DNA from: Bradyrhizobium xenonodulans
Lineage (GTDB): Bacteria; Pseudomonadota; Alphaproteobacteria; Rhizobiales; Xanthobacteraceae
Direction of reading: 5' to 3'
DNA length: 64,000 bases
Assembly (NCBI RefSeq): GCF_027594865.1
Contig: NZ_CP089391.1
Location: 62,001 to 126,000 of the forward strand
The notes under the pieces are model-generated. The model was not told the origin of the DNA. It saw only the letters and a list, made by a program, of their open reading frames with translations, and searched no databases. This document shows, piece after piece, positions 16,805 to 26,020 of the stretch. The position numbers were made by a program, and so were the translations under genes. Position 1 is the first letter of the stretch, and each line of letters begins with the position of its first letter.

Positions 16805-18375
16805 TCTCTGCCTTTACCCACATTGCGCGCCTGATCCGCGCCGCGTTCGTCTTTGCGCGCGAAGGCGTGTTCGGCTCGGTCGATCCAAGCCTGGTGCCGC
16901 CGCCGGGGCAACTGGCGTTGAAGCTTGCGCGCATCGTCGAACGCCGCGGTGTCAAGCAGGGACCGCGAATCTCGCGCGCGCTGACGCGGATGGGCCCGGC
17001 CTATCTCAAGCTCGGCCAGTTTCTGGCAACGCGCCCCGACGTGGTCGGCTTCATCATGGCGCGCGATCTCGAAAGCCTTCAGGATCGGCTGCCGCCGTTC
17101 CCGCAGGAAGAAGCCGAGGCGACGATCGCGACCTCGCTGGAGCGGCCGCTGAAGGACGTCTTCGTCACCTTCGGCCCGCCGGTCGCGGCCGCCTCGATCG
17201 CGCAGGTGCATCGCGGTGAGGTCGAGCGCAGCGGCATCCGAAGAGCCGTCGCCGTCAAGGTGCTCAGGCCGAACGTGGCGTCACGGTTCCGCCGCGACCT
17301 CTCCGATTTCTTCTTCGTCGCGCACAAGGCCGAGGCCTATTCGTCCGAGGCGCGGCGCCTGCGCCTGATAGAAGTCATCAACACCATGTCGCGCTCGGTC
17401 GCGATGGAGATGGATCTGCGGCTGGAAGCCGCCGCGCTCTCGGAGATGGCCGAGAACACGCGCGACGATCCTGATTTTCGCGTGCCTGCCGTCGACTGGG
17501 ACCGCACCACGCACAACGTGCTGACGATGGAGTGGATCGACGGTATCGCGCTGAACGATCACAAGCGCCTGGCAGAGTCGCAGGTCGACCTGCCCGATCT
17601 CGGCCGCAAGGTGATCCAGAGCTTCTTGCGTCACGCGCTACGCGACGGCTTCTTCCACGCCGACATGCATCCGGGCAATCTTTTCCTCGATGACGCCGGC
17701 CGCCTCGTCGCGGTCGATTTCGGCATCATGGGCCGGCTCGGGATGAAGGAGCGGCGCTTTCTCGCCGAAATCCTGCTCGGCTTCATCACCCGCGATTATC
17801 GACGCGTGGCGGAAGTGCATTTCGAAGCGGGCTATGTGCCCGCGCATCACTCGGTCGAGAATTTCGCGCAAGCCATCCGCGCCATCGGCGAGCCGATTCA
17901 CAACCGGACCGCCGAAGAAATCTCGATGGCGCGGCTGCTGACGCTGCTGCTCGAGGTCACTGGCCTGTTCGACATGACGACGCGGCCCGAGCTGATCCTG
18001 CTGCAGAAGACGATGGTGGTGGTCGAGGGCGTGGCGCGCGGCTTCGATCCCAAGCTCGACATCTGGAAGGTCGCCGACCCCGTGGTGCGCGAATGGATCG
18101 AGCGCAATCTCGGACCGATCGGACGGGTGCAGGGCGCACTGGCCGGCGGCGGCGATCTTGCCCGCGTGCTGATGCGCCTGCCCGACATCGCACAGCGCTC
18201 CGTCCTGGTGCTCGAACAGCTCGAGACCATGACGCGGGAGGGCATCCGGCTGTCGCCGGAGAGCATCGCCGCGATGGGCCGCAGCGAAGGCCGCAAGAAC
18301 CGCTGGCGCACCGTCGCGCTCTGGATCATCGCCGCCACCTTCATCGGAATCCTGATCGCCGTCCGGAATCTTTGA
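16801..18375 (+). CDS. ubiB: ubiquinone biosynthesis protein UbiB (ABC1/ADCK-like atypical kinase)
   Basis: UbiB is a membrane-associated atypical kinase/ATPase needed for ubiquinone synthesis. The start is GTG at 16801, overlapping the ubiE stop (GTGA). The 524-residue protein has the KxGQ motif in [14 protein letters not shown], the Ala-rich nucleotide loop [14 protein letters not shown], Lys in [18 protein letters not shown] and VDFGIMGRL. Two C-terminal transmembrane-type segments end the protein ([16 protein letters not shown] is clear). The last codons run into the first palindrome upstream of coaBC. Confidence 0.96.
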   Translation: MISAFTHIARLIRAAFVFAREGVFGSVDPSLVPPPGQLALKLARIVERRGVKQGPRISRALTRMGPAYLKLGQFLATRPDVVGFIMARDLESLQDRLPPFPQEEAEATIATSLERPLKDVFVTFGPPVAAASIAQVHRGEVERSGIRRAVAVKVLRPNVASRFRRDLSDFFFVAHKAEAYSSEARRLRLIEVINTMSRSVAMEMDLRLEAAALSEMAENTRDDPDFRVPAVDWDRTTHNVLTMEWIDGIALNDHKRLAESQVDLPDLGRKVIQSFLRHALRDGFFHADMHPGNLFLDDAGRLVAVDFGIMGRLGMKERRFLAEILLGFITRDYRRVAEVHFEAGYVPAHHSVENFAQAIRAIGEPIHNRTAEEISMARLLTLLLEVTGLFDMTTRPELILLQKTMVVVEGVARGFDPKLDIWKVADPVVREWIERNLGPIGRVQGALAGGGDLARVLMRLPDIAQRSVLVLEQLETMTREGIRLSPESIAAMGRSEGRKNRWRTVALWIIAATFIGILIAVRNL

Positions 18376-18413
18376 TTGCACTGCAATCAATCGGATGATA
18401 GCATCGCTATCAT
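18372..18413. promoter_or_regulatory. two perfect palindromes upstream of coaBC (candidate RHH operator)
   Basis: The first, 18372-18390, has 9-bp perfect arms TTGATTGCA/TGCAATCAA around one C. The second, 18395-18413, has 8-bp perfect arms ATGATAGC/GCTATCAT around ATC. They lie 4 bp apart and end 18 bp before the chosen coaBC start. The TGATAGC/GCTATCA half-sites resemble those recalled for the FitA antitoxin operator, and the coaBC product has a FitA-like N-terminal domain. There is no T-tract, so a terminator is unlikely. Confidence 0.7.
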
Positions 18414-18431
18414 TTCGTGCTGGAGGGCGCT

Positions 18432-19883
18432 GTGGCAAGCCTGACCATCCGCAAGCTCGATGAGGGCATCAAGACCTATCTGCGCCTGCGCTCGGCGAAA
18501 AACCGCAGATCGGTTGAGGAAGAGGTCCGGGTCATCCTGGGCGAGCTGATCGAGGGCCGCGAGGAGCCGCTGACGCCGTTTGCGGTTCCGCCGGCCGCAT
18601 CCACCGTCCCCACGCCTCAACGGACCGGTGCCGTTCCCGAGGCCAGCGTCACCCTGATCATCGGCGGCGGGATCGCGGCCTATAAATCGCTCGACCTGAT
18701 CCGGCGGCTGAAGGAGCGGCGCATCGAGGTCCGCTGCGTGCTGACCAAAGCCGCGCAGCAATTCATCACGCCGCTGGCGGTCAGCGCCCTCTCACACGAG
18801 CGCGTCTATACCGACCTGTTCGACCCCCAGAGCGAATTCGATGCCGGCCATATCAGGCTGGCGCGCGAGTGCGATCTGATCGTGGTGGCACCGGCGACCG
18901 CCGACCTGATGGCGAAGATGGCGAACGGTCATGCCGACGATCTCGCCAGCGCCATCCTGCTCGCGACCAATCGGAAAATCCTGCTGGCGCCGGCGATGAA
19001 TCCGCTGATGTGGAACAACGCGGCGACGCGCCGCAACGTCACGCAACTCCAGCGCGACGGCGTGGTGCTGATCGGGCCGAACTCCGGCGAGATGGCCGAG
19101 GCGGGCGAAGCCGGTGTCGGCCGCATGTCGGAGGCGATCGAGATCGCCACCGCCGCCGAGCGCCTGCTGCGGCCGCCGGTGCCGCGCCCGCTCGCCGGCA
19201 AGCGCGTGCTGATCACGGCGGGGCCGACGCATGAGCCGATCGATCCGGTGCGCTACATCGCCAACCGCTCCTCCGGCAAGCAGGGCTTTGCCATTGCCGC
19301 CGCGGCCCAAGCCGCGGGCGCCGAGGTGATTTTGGTCAGCGGTCCGGTCGAGCTCAGCGATCCCCAGGGCGTGACGGTGAAGCACGTGGAATCGGCCCGG
19401 CAGATGCTGGAGCAGGTCCAGGCCTCACTTCCCGCCGACATCGCGATCTTCGCCGCCGCGGTTGCCGACTGGCGCGTCGCCAATGAAGGCGAGCAGAAGC
19501 TGAAGAAGACCTCGGCCGGCATGCCGCCGCTCCAGCTGGTCGAGAACCCCGACATCCTCGCCACGATCTCGAAGCTGACCGACCAGCGTCCGCCGCTGGT
19601 GATCGGCTTCGCCGCCGAGACCGAGCACCTCATCGACAACGCCAAATCGAAACTGGCCCGCAAGGGCTGCGACTGGATCGTTGCCAACGACGTCTCGCCC
19701 GCGACGGGCGTGATGGGCGGCGACCGCAACACTGTGCATCTGATAAGTCGCAAGGATAGTGAGATCGCAGTTGATTCCTGGCCGGTGATGACCAAGGAAC
19801 AGGTCGCCATCGAGCTGGTCGCGCATGTCGCAAAGAGCGTGACCGACAAATCCGTCGACAAATCCTTGGAGCCGGCATCTTGA
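18432..19883 (+). CDS. coaBC: CoaBC with N-terminal FitA-like ribbon-helix-helix domain
   Basis: CoaBC joins cysteine to 4-phosphopantothenate and decarboxylates the product in CoA synthesis. The GTG at 18432 (GGAGGG five bases upstream) gives [11 protein letters not shown], the usual start of FitA/VapB-type antitoxins; GTG 18417 is the less likely alternative. Residues 1-45 form the RHH domain ([20 protein letters not shown]), then a Pro-rich linker to about 70. CoaC follows: [34 protein letters not shown], and PAMNPLMW. CoaB has [20 protein letters not shown]. At 483 residues it is about 80 longer than usual CoaBC. No PIN-domain toxin is nearby. It overlaps dut by four bases. Confidence 0.93.
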   Translation: MASLTIRKLDEGIKTYLRLRSAKNRRSVEEEVRVILGELIEGREEPLTPFAVPPAASTVPTPQRTGAVPEASVTLIIGGGIAAYKSLDLIRRLKERRIEVRCVLTKAAQQFITPLAVSALSHERVYTDLFDPQSEFDAGHIRLARECDLIVVAPATADLMAKMANGHADDLASAILLATNRKILLAPAMNPLMWNNAATRRNVTQLQRDGVVLIGPNSGEMAEAGEAGVGRMSEAIEIATAAERLLRPPVPRPLAGKRVLITAGPTHEPIDPVRYIANRSSGKQGFAIAAAAQAAGAEVILVSGPVELSDPQGVTVKHVESARQMLEQVQASLPADIAIFAAAVADWRVANEGEQKLKKTSAGMPPLQLVENPDILATISKLTDQRPPLVIGFAAETEHLIDNAKSKLARKGCDWIVANDVSPATGVMGGDRNTVHLISRKDSEIAVDSWPVMTKEQVAIELVAHVAKSVTDKSVDKSLEPAS

Positions 19884-20338
19884 GCACGAAAGTCACGGTC
19901 GAATTGCAACGCCTGGCGCATGCCGAGGGCTTGCCACTGCCGGTCTATCAAACGGCGGAGGCTGCCGGCCTCGACCTGATGGCCGCGGTGCCGGACAGCG
20001 AGCCGATGACGCTCGCGCCCGGCCAATATGCGCTTGTGCCGACGGGACTTGCGATCGCGTTACCGCCCGGCCACGAGGCGCAGGTACGCCCGCGCTCGGG
20101 GCTAGCCGCCAAGCACGGCATCACCGTGCTGAATTCGCCGGGCACGATCGACGCGGACTACCGCGGCGAGATCAAGGTGATCCTGATCAACCACGGCGCG
20201 GCACCGTTCGTGATCAAGCGCGGCGAGCGCATCGCACAGATGGTGATCGCGCCGGTCGTGCAGGCCGCGCTGGTTCCCGTGGCCACATTATCCGCGACCG
20301 ATCGCGGCGCCGGCGGCTTCGGCTCGACCGGCCGCTAA
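19880..20338 (+). CDS. dut: deoxyuridine 5'-triphosphate nucleotidohydrolase
   Basis: Dut hydrolyses dUTP to dUMP, preventing uracil incorporation and feeding thymidylate synthesis. The 152-residue trimeric dUTPase shows all motifs: [28 protein letters not shown] with catalytic Asp in [18 protein letters not shown], and the C-terminal P-loop-like [10 protein letters not shown]. The start is TTG at 19880, overlapping the coaBC stop (TTGA), so translation is coupled. Confidence 0.96.
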   Translation: MSTKVTVELQRLAHAEGLPLPVYQTAEAAGLDLMAAVPDSEPMTLAPGQYALVPTGLAIALPPGHEAQVRPRSGLAAKHGITVLNSPGTIDADYRGEIKVILINHGAAPFVIKRGERIAQMVIAPVVQAALVPVATLSATDRGAGGFGSTGR

Positions 20339-20529
20339 CGCACGGCAATTCCAGCCGAATCCCCCGAAGAACTACGTGCAACCGGAACCCTGTGCCCGGC
20401 ATTTTTGTGGGACCGCCTTTGCGTTCACGATCTGGACTCTTACCGGTGGAGTCGCGGTGAGGGTATTGTCTTTTGATTCGCGCGCGACGGGGGTCGCCGC
20501 GCGCAAATCCGTGCGATCTTGGGGCAACT

Positions 20530-23034
20530 ATGTCAGGCGTGATCGTGTCGATGCGTCGGACGCTGCTGTCGTGCACATCGCTCGTGCGCAACGGCTTGTT
20601 GGGAGGCGCTCTCGCAGCGCTGCTGCCGGCTGCGCCGGCTGAGGCCGCCGACCTCGTCGACACACTCTCGATAATGCTGGACTTCAACCGGCAGGAACTC
20701 GCGGTGCTCGCCACCGCGCTGGCGCTGCTGGGTTTCTCGGTGATGGCCGCGATCCTGCTGATGCGCACGCGCGTGCGCACGGCAAAGAACGAGGCGCAGC
20801 TGCGCGCGCGAATCGGGGAACTCCAGCTCCAATCCGATCGCTTCGGCGCGCTGCTGTTCGCCGAGCCGCAGATCCTGATCTCCTGGCCGGCCGGCGACAA
20901 CCGCGCGCAGATTTCCGGCGACATCTCGCTGGTGCTGCCGCGCGATTCCTCTCCGCAGCGTGTGCTCGCCTTTGGAACCTGGCTGCCGCCGGAACCCGCG
21001 CTCCAGATGGACCATGCGGTCGACGCGCTGCGTGATCGCGGCGACGGCTTCCAGCTGACGCTGACCACCGCGCACGGCCACACGCTGGAGGCCATCGGCC
21101 GCGCCATCGGCGGCCAGGCCATTGTCAGGATTCGCGAACTCTCGGGACTTCGGCGCGATCTGGCCGAAACCAATCTGCGCTACAAGGCACTCTCCGACGA
21201 GACCGAGATGCTGCGCGGCTTTGCCGCCGCCGCACCCTGGCCGATCTGGGCCAAGGGCGAGAACGGCGCGCTGACCTATGCCAATCCGGCCTATGTGCGG
21301 GCGACCGAGGCGAGCAGCGTCATCGATGCCCAGGAACGCAAACTCGAGCTGCTCGACAGTGCCGACCGTTCCGCGATGGAGCGCGGCCTGAAGGACGCCG
21401 CCAGCTTCACCTCACGGCTGCCGATCGTGATCGGCGGCGAGCGGCGCATCTATGACGTGCGGGCCGTCAATGTCGACAGCGGCAGCGTCGGTGTCGCCAT
21501 CGACGCCAGTGAAGCCGATGGGCTGAGCTCGGCGCTGGTGCGGATGGCAGAGGCGCATCGCCGCACGCTCGACCAGCTCTCCTCCGGCGTTGCCGTGTTC
21601 GACGGCCAGCGCCGGCTCGCCTTCTACAATGATTCCTACCGGCGGCTGTGGGACCTCGACCGCAGCTTCCTCGACGCCAACCCCGATGATTCCAGCGTGC
21701 TCGACAAGCTCCGCGCCGCGCGCAAGCTGCCGGAACAGCCGGATTTCCGGGCTTGGAAAGCCAAGCTGCACGAGGCCTATCGCGCCGTCGAAACCGCCAA
21801 GGACACCTGGTACCTGCCCGACGGCCGCGCGCTCTCCGTCGTCACCACGCCGAATCCGGAAGGCGGCGTCACCTATCTGTTCGACGACGTCACCGAGAGC
21901 CTCGACCTCGCCCGCCGCTTCGACGGCATGATCCGGGTCCAGCGCGAGACGCTGGACAGCCTCGCCGAGGGCGTCGCGGTGTTCGGCAGCAACGGCAAGG
22001 CGCAGTTGTTCAACCCGGCCTTCGTGCGGATGTGGAAGCTGTCCAGCGACGCCATGCGCGACGAGCCGCATATCCAGACCGTCGAAGGCTGGTGCCATCA
22101 GCTCTTCGACGACGCGGTCGTCTGGCGCCAGATCCGCGACGCCGTCACCTCGATCGAGAGCCGCGCCGACGTGCCGCTGAAGCTGGAGCGCAAGGACGGC
22201 AGCGTGCTCGACGGCATGATCCGCCCGCTGCATGACGGCGCCACCATGCTGACGTTCCAGGACATCACCGACACCGAGAATGTCGAGCGGGCGCTGCGCG
22301 AGCGCAACGAGGCGCTGGAGACCGCCGACCAGATGAAGGTGGATTTCGTCCACCACGTCTCCTACGAGCTGCGCTCGCCGCTCACCACCATCATCGGCTT
22401 CGCGCATTTCCTCAGCGATCCCTCGACTGGGCCGCTGACGCCGAAACAGGCCGAATATCTCGACTACGTCACCAAATCCACCAACGCGCTGCTGGCGCTC
22501 ACCAACAACATCCTGGATCTCGCCACCATCGACGCCGGCGCGATGAAGCTGGAACTCGGGCCTGTCGACGTCAGCAAGACCATCGAGCTCGCCGCCGAAG
22601 GCATCCAAGACCGGCTCGCCACCGACCGCATCCGCCTCAAGGTCGAGATCGCGCCCGATATCGGCAGCTTCGTCGGCGACGAGAAGCGCGTGGTGCAGGT
22701 GCTCTATAACCTTCTCGCCAATGCCGTCGGGTTTTCTCCACAGGATTCCACCGTCGGCATCAGCGCGCGCCGCACCGAGCACAGTGTGGTCTTCACCGTG
22801 ACAGATTCCGGGCCTGGAATACCTGCCGACATGAAGGACAAGGTGTTCAACTGGTTCGAAAGCCGCTCACAGGGGTCGCGTCACCGCGGCGCCGGGCTGG
22901 GCCTGTCGCTGGTGCGCTCCTTCGTCGAGCTGCATGGCGGCAAGGTGCGGGTGGATTCGATCGTCGGCCGCGGCACGGTCGTGATCTGCGACTTCCCGAC
23001 CGACCAGGCGGCGCATCGCGACGCCGCCGAATGA
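20530..23034 (+). CDS. divL: DivL-like sensor kinase with Tyr in place of the phospho-His
   Basis: DivL is an essential alphaproteobacterial cell-cycle protein that controls the CckA-CtrA phosphorelay, acting as a pseudokinase partner of DivK. The ATG at 20530 gives 834 residues. A signal-anchor and a TM segment (LALLGFSVMAAILLM) lie in the first 95 residues, followed by PAS-like domains to about 590. The dimerisation H-box reads FVHHVSYELRSPLTTI with Tyr612 where histidine kinases have His. The ATPase domain keeps NLLANAVGFSP, DSGPGIP, and HRGAGLGLSLVRSF. Its stop overlaps the tsaE/amgK start (ATGA), an arrangement expected for divL. Confidence 0.9.
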   Translation: MSGVIVSMRRTLLSCTSLVRNGLLGGALAALLPAAPAEAADLVDTLSIMLDFNRQELAVLATALALLGFSVMAAILLMRTRVRTAKNEAQLRARIGELQLQSDRFGALLFAEPQILISWPAGDNRAQISGDISLVLPRDSSPQRVLAFGTWLPPEPALQMDHAVDALRDRGDGFQLTLTTAHGHTLEAIGRAIGGQAIVRIRELSGLRRDLAETNLRYKALSDETEMLRGFAAAAPWPIWAKGENGALTYANPAYVRATEASSVIDAQERKLELLDSADRSAMERGLKDAASFTSRLPIVIGGERRIYDVRAVNVDSGSVGVAIDASEADGLSSALVRMAEAHRRTLDQLSSGVAVFDGQRRLAFYNDSYRRLWDLDRSFLDANPDDSSVLDKLRAARKLPEQPDFRAWKAKLHEAYRAVETAKDTWYLPDGRALSVVTTPNPEGGVTYLFDDVTESLDLARRFDGMIRVQRETLDSLAEGVAVFGSNGKAQLFNPAFVRMWKLSSDAMRDEPHIQTVEGWCHQLFDDAVVWRQIRDAVTSIESRADVPLKLERKDGSVLDGMIRPLHDGATMLTFQDITDTENVERALRERNEALETADQMKVDFVHHVSYELRSPLTTIIGFAHFLSDPSTGPLTPKQAEYLDYVTKSTNALLALTNNILDLATIDAGAMKLELGPVDVSKTIELAAEGIQDRLATDRIRLKVEIAPDIGSFVGDEKRVVQVLYNLLANAVGFSPQDSTVGISARRTEHSVVFTVTDSGPGIPADMKDKVFNWFESRSQGSRHRGAGLGLSLVRSFVELHGGKVRVDSIVGRGTVVICDFPTDQAAHRDAAE

Positions 23035-24551
23035 TTGAGCCCACCACATTCTCCGTCGCACTTCACAACGAGACGGCGACTGCGCAATTGATGGCCGATC
23101 TCGCGCTGCTGGTCGGCCCCGGCGACGTCATCACGCTCACCGGCGATCTCGGCGCCGGCAAGACCGCGGCCGCACGCAGCCTGATCCGTTACCTCGCCGA
23201 CGACGAGGCGCTGGAAGTACCGAGCCCGACCTTCACGCTGGTGCAGGGCTACGAGCTGCCGCCCTTCCCCGTGATGCACGCCGATCTCTACCGCGTCGAG
23301 GACGAGAACGAGCTCGAGGAGATCGGGCTGTCACCGCTTCCCGATGCCACGCTCGTCCTGATCGAATGGCCGGAGCGTGCGCCGTCGGCGATGCCGCAGG
23401 ACCGCATCGATATCGCGCTGACCCACCGGCCGGCGCTGGGCTCGAATGCGCGCGCCGCCGACATCACCGGTCACGGCAAGGCCGCCGCCATCGTTGCGCG
23501 GCTGAAGGTGCTGCGCGAGTTTCTCGACGCATCGGGCTACATGGATGCAACGCGCAAGCGCATGGCCGGCGATGCTTCGACGCGCTCCTATGCGCGGCTG
23601 CTGCGCGGCGACGAGATCGTCATCCTCATGAACTCTCCGCAGCGGCCCGACGGCGCGGCTCTCTACAACGGAAAATCCTACAGCGCCGCGGTGCATCTGG
23701 CTGAAAACGTCAGGCCGTTCGTCGCCATCGACGAAGGCCTGCGCGCGCAAGGCATCTCGGCGCCCGCGATCCACCATTACGATCTCGACCACGGCTTCCT
23801 GATCAGCGAAGATTTTGGCAGCGAAGGCGTGATCGAGGGCGATCCGCCGCGGCCGATCCTCGAGCGCTACGAGGCCGCGACCGACGTGCTGACCGTGCTG
23901 CATGGCAAGGCGCTGCCGGAAACGCTGCCGCTGGACGGGCAGAGCTACGCCATTCCCGCCTTCGACACCGAGGCGCTCCTGATCGAAATCGGACTGATGC
24001 CGGAATGGTATCTGCCCGATCGCAACGCGCCGCTCAGCGCGGAGAAGCGCGACGAGTTCTTCGCGATGTGGCGCGAGCTGCTGAAGAAACCGCTGGCCGC
24101 GCCGAAGACCTGGACCATCCGCGACTATCACTCGCCCAATCTGATCTGGCTCGCTGACCGCACCGGCATCGAACGCGTCGGCGTGATCGACTTCCAGGAC
24201 ACGGTGCTCGGCCCGAAGTCTTACGACGTCGTCTCGCTGCTTCAGGACGCGCGCATCGACGTGCCCGAGACTATCGAGCTGACGCTGCTGTCACGCTACA
24301 TCAAGGCCCGCCGCACCGATGATGCGAGCTTCGATGCGGCCGGTTTCGCCGAGCTCTACGCCATCATGTCGGCGCAGCGGAACACGCGCCTGCTCGGCAC
24401 CTTCGCCCGCCTCAACCGCCGCGACGGCAAGCCGCACTACCTTCGCCATCAGCCCCGGATCTGGACCTATCTCCAGCGCTCGCTGGCACATCCCGCGCTT
24501 GGCGCCTTGCGCGACTGGTATCTCGCCAACGTCCCGCCGCCCCGAAGCTGA
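23031..24551 (+). CDS. TsaE-AmgK fusion (t6A ATPase plus cell-wall amino sugar kinase)
   Basis: Two families are fused in 506 residues. Residues 1-150 are TsaE, the ATPase of the tRNA t6A37 machinery: Walker A TGDLGAGKT (38-45), VPSPTFTLVQGY, and HADLYRVEDENELEEIGL. Residues 165-500 are an aminoglycoside-phosphotransferase-like kinase matching AmgK, which phosphorylates MurNAc/GlcNAc at C1 in peptidoglycan recycling: GDASTRSYARL, catalytic RDYHSPNL (364-371) and the metal-binding IDFQD (D387). murU, encoding the next enzyme of that pathway, lies two genes downstream. It overlaps divL by four bases. Confidence 0.92.
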   Translation: MIEPTTFSVALHNETATAQLMADLALLVGPGDVITLTGDLGAGKTAAARSLIRYLADDEALEVPSPTFTLVQGYELPPFPVMHADLYRVEDENELEEIGLSPLPDATLVLIEWPERAPSAMPQDRIDIALTHRPALGSNARAADITGHGKAAAIVARLKVLREFLDASGYMDATRKRMAGDASTRSYARLLRGDEIVILMNSPQRPDGAALYNGKSYSAAVHLAENVRPFVAIDEGLRAQGISAPAIHHYDLDHGFLISEDFGSEGVIEGDPPRPILERYEAATDVLTVLHGKALPETLPLDGQSYAIPAFDTEALLIEIGLMPEWYLPDRNAPLSAEKRDEFFAMWRELLKKPLAAPKTWTIRDYHSPNLIWLADRTGIERVGVIDFQDTVLGPKSYDVVSLLQDARIDVPETIELTLLSRYIKARRTDDASFDAAGFAELYAIMSAQRNTRLLGTFARLNRRDGKPHYLRHQPRIWTYLQRSLAHPALGALRDWYLANVPPPRS

Positions 24552-24639
24552 TTTGGAACCGATTTACCGGCTGTTAGCCATCGCATCGGTATCATCGACG
24601 CCCAGGCAGCCGGACACATACGGGGCTGGAGCAAGGCAG

Positions 24640-24957
24640 ATGGCGGCGAAGACGGACCAGCGCGGCAATAGCCGGGTTATTTTCGAGCGCGGGATACCGG
24701 CCCAGATGATGGGGATCGACGGCACCTGGCGGCGCGACTGCACCATGGAGGACGTCTCCGAAAGCGGCGCCAAGCTGACCATCGATGGTTCGGTCGAAGG
24801 CCTGCATCTGAAGGAATTTTTTCTCCTGCTGTCGTCGACAGGACTTGCGTACCGGCGCTGCGAACTGGCCTGGGTCAACGGCGACCAGATCGGCGTCAAT
24901 TTCCTCAAGCTCGGCGACAAGAAGAAAAAGGTGCGTTCCACATCCGTTGGAGCGTGA
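24640..24957 (+). CDS. PilZ domain protein
   Basis: A 105-residue single-domain PilZ protein. The c-di-GMP-binding pattern is partly visible: RGNSRVIFERGIPA in place of RxxxR near the N-terminus, then TMEDVSESGAKLTID matching (D/N)xSxxG. The C-terminus is Lys-rich. The ATG at 24640 is preferred because the frame upstream overlaps the amgK coding region antiparallel to sense. It sits between amgK and murU, so a link between c-di-GMP and the envelope is possible but unproven. Confidence 0.85.
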   Translation: MAAKTDQRGNSRVIFERGIPAQMMGIDGTWRRDCTMEDVSESGAKLTIDGSVEGLHLKEFFLLLSSTGLAYRRCELAWVNGDQIGVNFLKLGDKKKKVRSTSVGA

Positions 24958-25081
24958 CGGCAACACCCGTCGTACAACCGTCACGGCGGGTGGTTAAGGC
25001 GGTTGAGATGCGGTGCAGTCGGTCGAACCTCGTGTTAGGATTGCTGCGAACGCGAAATCACTAGGTCTGAGAAAGCGAAGG

Positions 25082-25804
25082 ATGTCCGTCAAGCCGACTA
25101 AAGCCATGGTGCTCGCCGCAGGGTTCGGCCTGCGCATGCGCCCGTTGACGGACAAGATGCCGAAACCGATGGTGCCGGTGGCGGGACAGCCGCTGCTCGA
25201 CCACGTGCTCGACAAGCTCGGCCACGCCGGCGTGACCGAGGCGGTGGTCAACGTGCACTACCTGCCCGACCAGATCATCGATCACACCGCATCGCGGCAG
25301 TCGCCGCACGTGACCATCTCGGACGAGCGCGACCAGGTGCTCGGCACCGGCGGCGGCGTGGTCAAGGCGCTGCCGTTGCTCGGTGACGCGCCGTTCTTCC
25401 ACGTCAATTCCGACACGCTGTGGATCGACGGCGTCCGCTCCAACCTGGCGCGGCTTGCCGAAAACTTCGACCCCGAGCGGATGGACATCCTGCTCCTGAT
25501 GGCACCGACGGCGACCAGCATCGGCTATAGCGGCCGCGGCGATTACGGCATGCTGCCCGACGGCGCGCTGCGCAAGCGCAAGGAGAAAGAGGTCGTTCCG
25601 TTCGTCTATGCCGGCGCGGCGATCCTGTCGCCGGCGATCTTCGCCGATGCACCCAAGGGCGAGTTCTCGCTCACAAAGATGTTCGACCGCGCCAACGAGC
25701 AGGAGCGGCTGTTCGGCCTCCGCCTCGACGGCGTCTGGATGCATGTCGGCACGCCCGATGCCGTGCATGCCGCGGAAGAGGCGTTTCTGGAGAGCGTGGC
25801 GTAA
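25082..25804 (+). CDS. murU: N-acetylmuramate alpha-1-phosphate uridylyltransferase
   Basis: MurU converts MurNAc-1-phosphate to UDP-MurNAc, completing the recycling bypass begun by AmgK. The 240-residue protein is a nucleotidyltransferase fold: AMVLAAGFGLRMRPLTDKMPK with the GxGxRxxPLTxxxPK signature, VVNVHYLPDQI, DQVLGTGGGVVKAL, and HVNSDTLW with the metal Asp. The ATG at 25082 begins the family domain; an in-frame ATG at 25013 would add 23 unmatched residues. Context with amgK supports MurU over glucose- or mannose-1-phosphate enzymes. Confidence 0.88.
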   Translation: MSVKPTKAMVLAAGFGLRMRPLTDKMPKPMVPVAGQPLLDHVLDKLGHAGVTEAVVNVHYLPDQIIDHTASRQSPHVTISDERDQVLGTGGGVVKALPLLGDAPFFHVNSDTLWIDGVRSNLARLAENFDPERMDILLLMAPTATSIGYSGRGDYGMLPDGALRKRKEKEVVPFVYAGAAILSPAIFADAPKGEFSLTKMFDRANEQERLFGLRLDGVWMHVGTPDAVHAAEEAFLESVA

Positions 25805-25829
25805 GCGACGCCCCGAAGACGGTGCCGGA

Positions 25830-25915
25830 GGGTGGGCAAAGGCGCACTTGCGCCGTGCCCCCCATCTCTCTCGATCGCAAAAATGCGTGGGCACGCTTCG
25901 CTTTGCCCACCCTAC
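25830..25915. repeat. dispersed intergenic palindromic repeat, copy B
   Basis: The left arm begins GGGTGGGCAAAGGCGCACT and the right arm ends GCTTCGCTTTGCCCACCC, forming a long imperfect palindrome like copy A at 1858-1949. It lies between murU and addB, where no terminator T-tract is present. Confidence 0.75.
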
Positions 25916-26020
25916 GGCACCTGTGCTCGCCCGCGAACAGCGGGGGACGATCTCACCCGCGCCCATGACCAATTGACCCCGCCTCCCTATATTGGCGCCT
26001 GATCCCGAATCAGGCAGCCC

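Noticed and set aside
18372..18413. Rho-independent terminator of ubiB
   Set aside because: The palindromes have AT-rich arms and no T-tract; their position and half-sites fit an operator better.
18384..18560. complete type II toxin-antitoxin locus at the coaBC 5' end
   Set aside because: Only the antitoxin-like DNA-binding domain exists, fused in frame to CoaBC; no PIN-domain toxin gene is found on either strand nearby.
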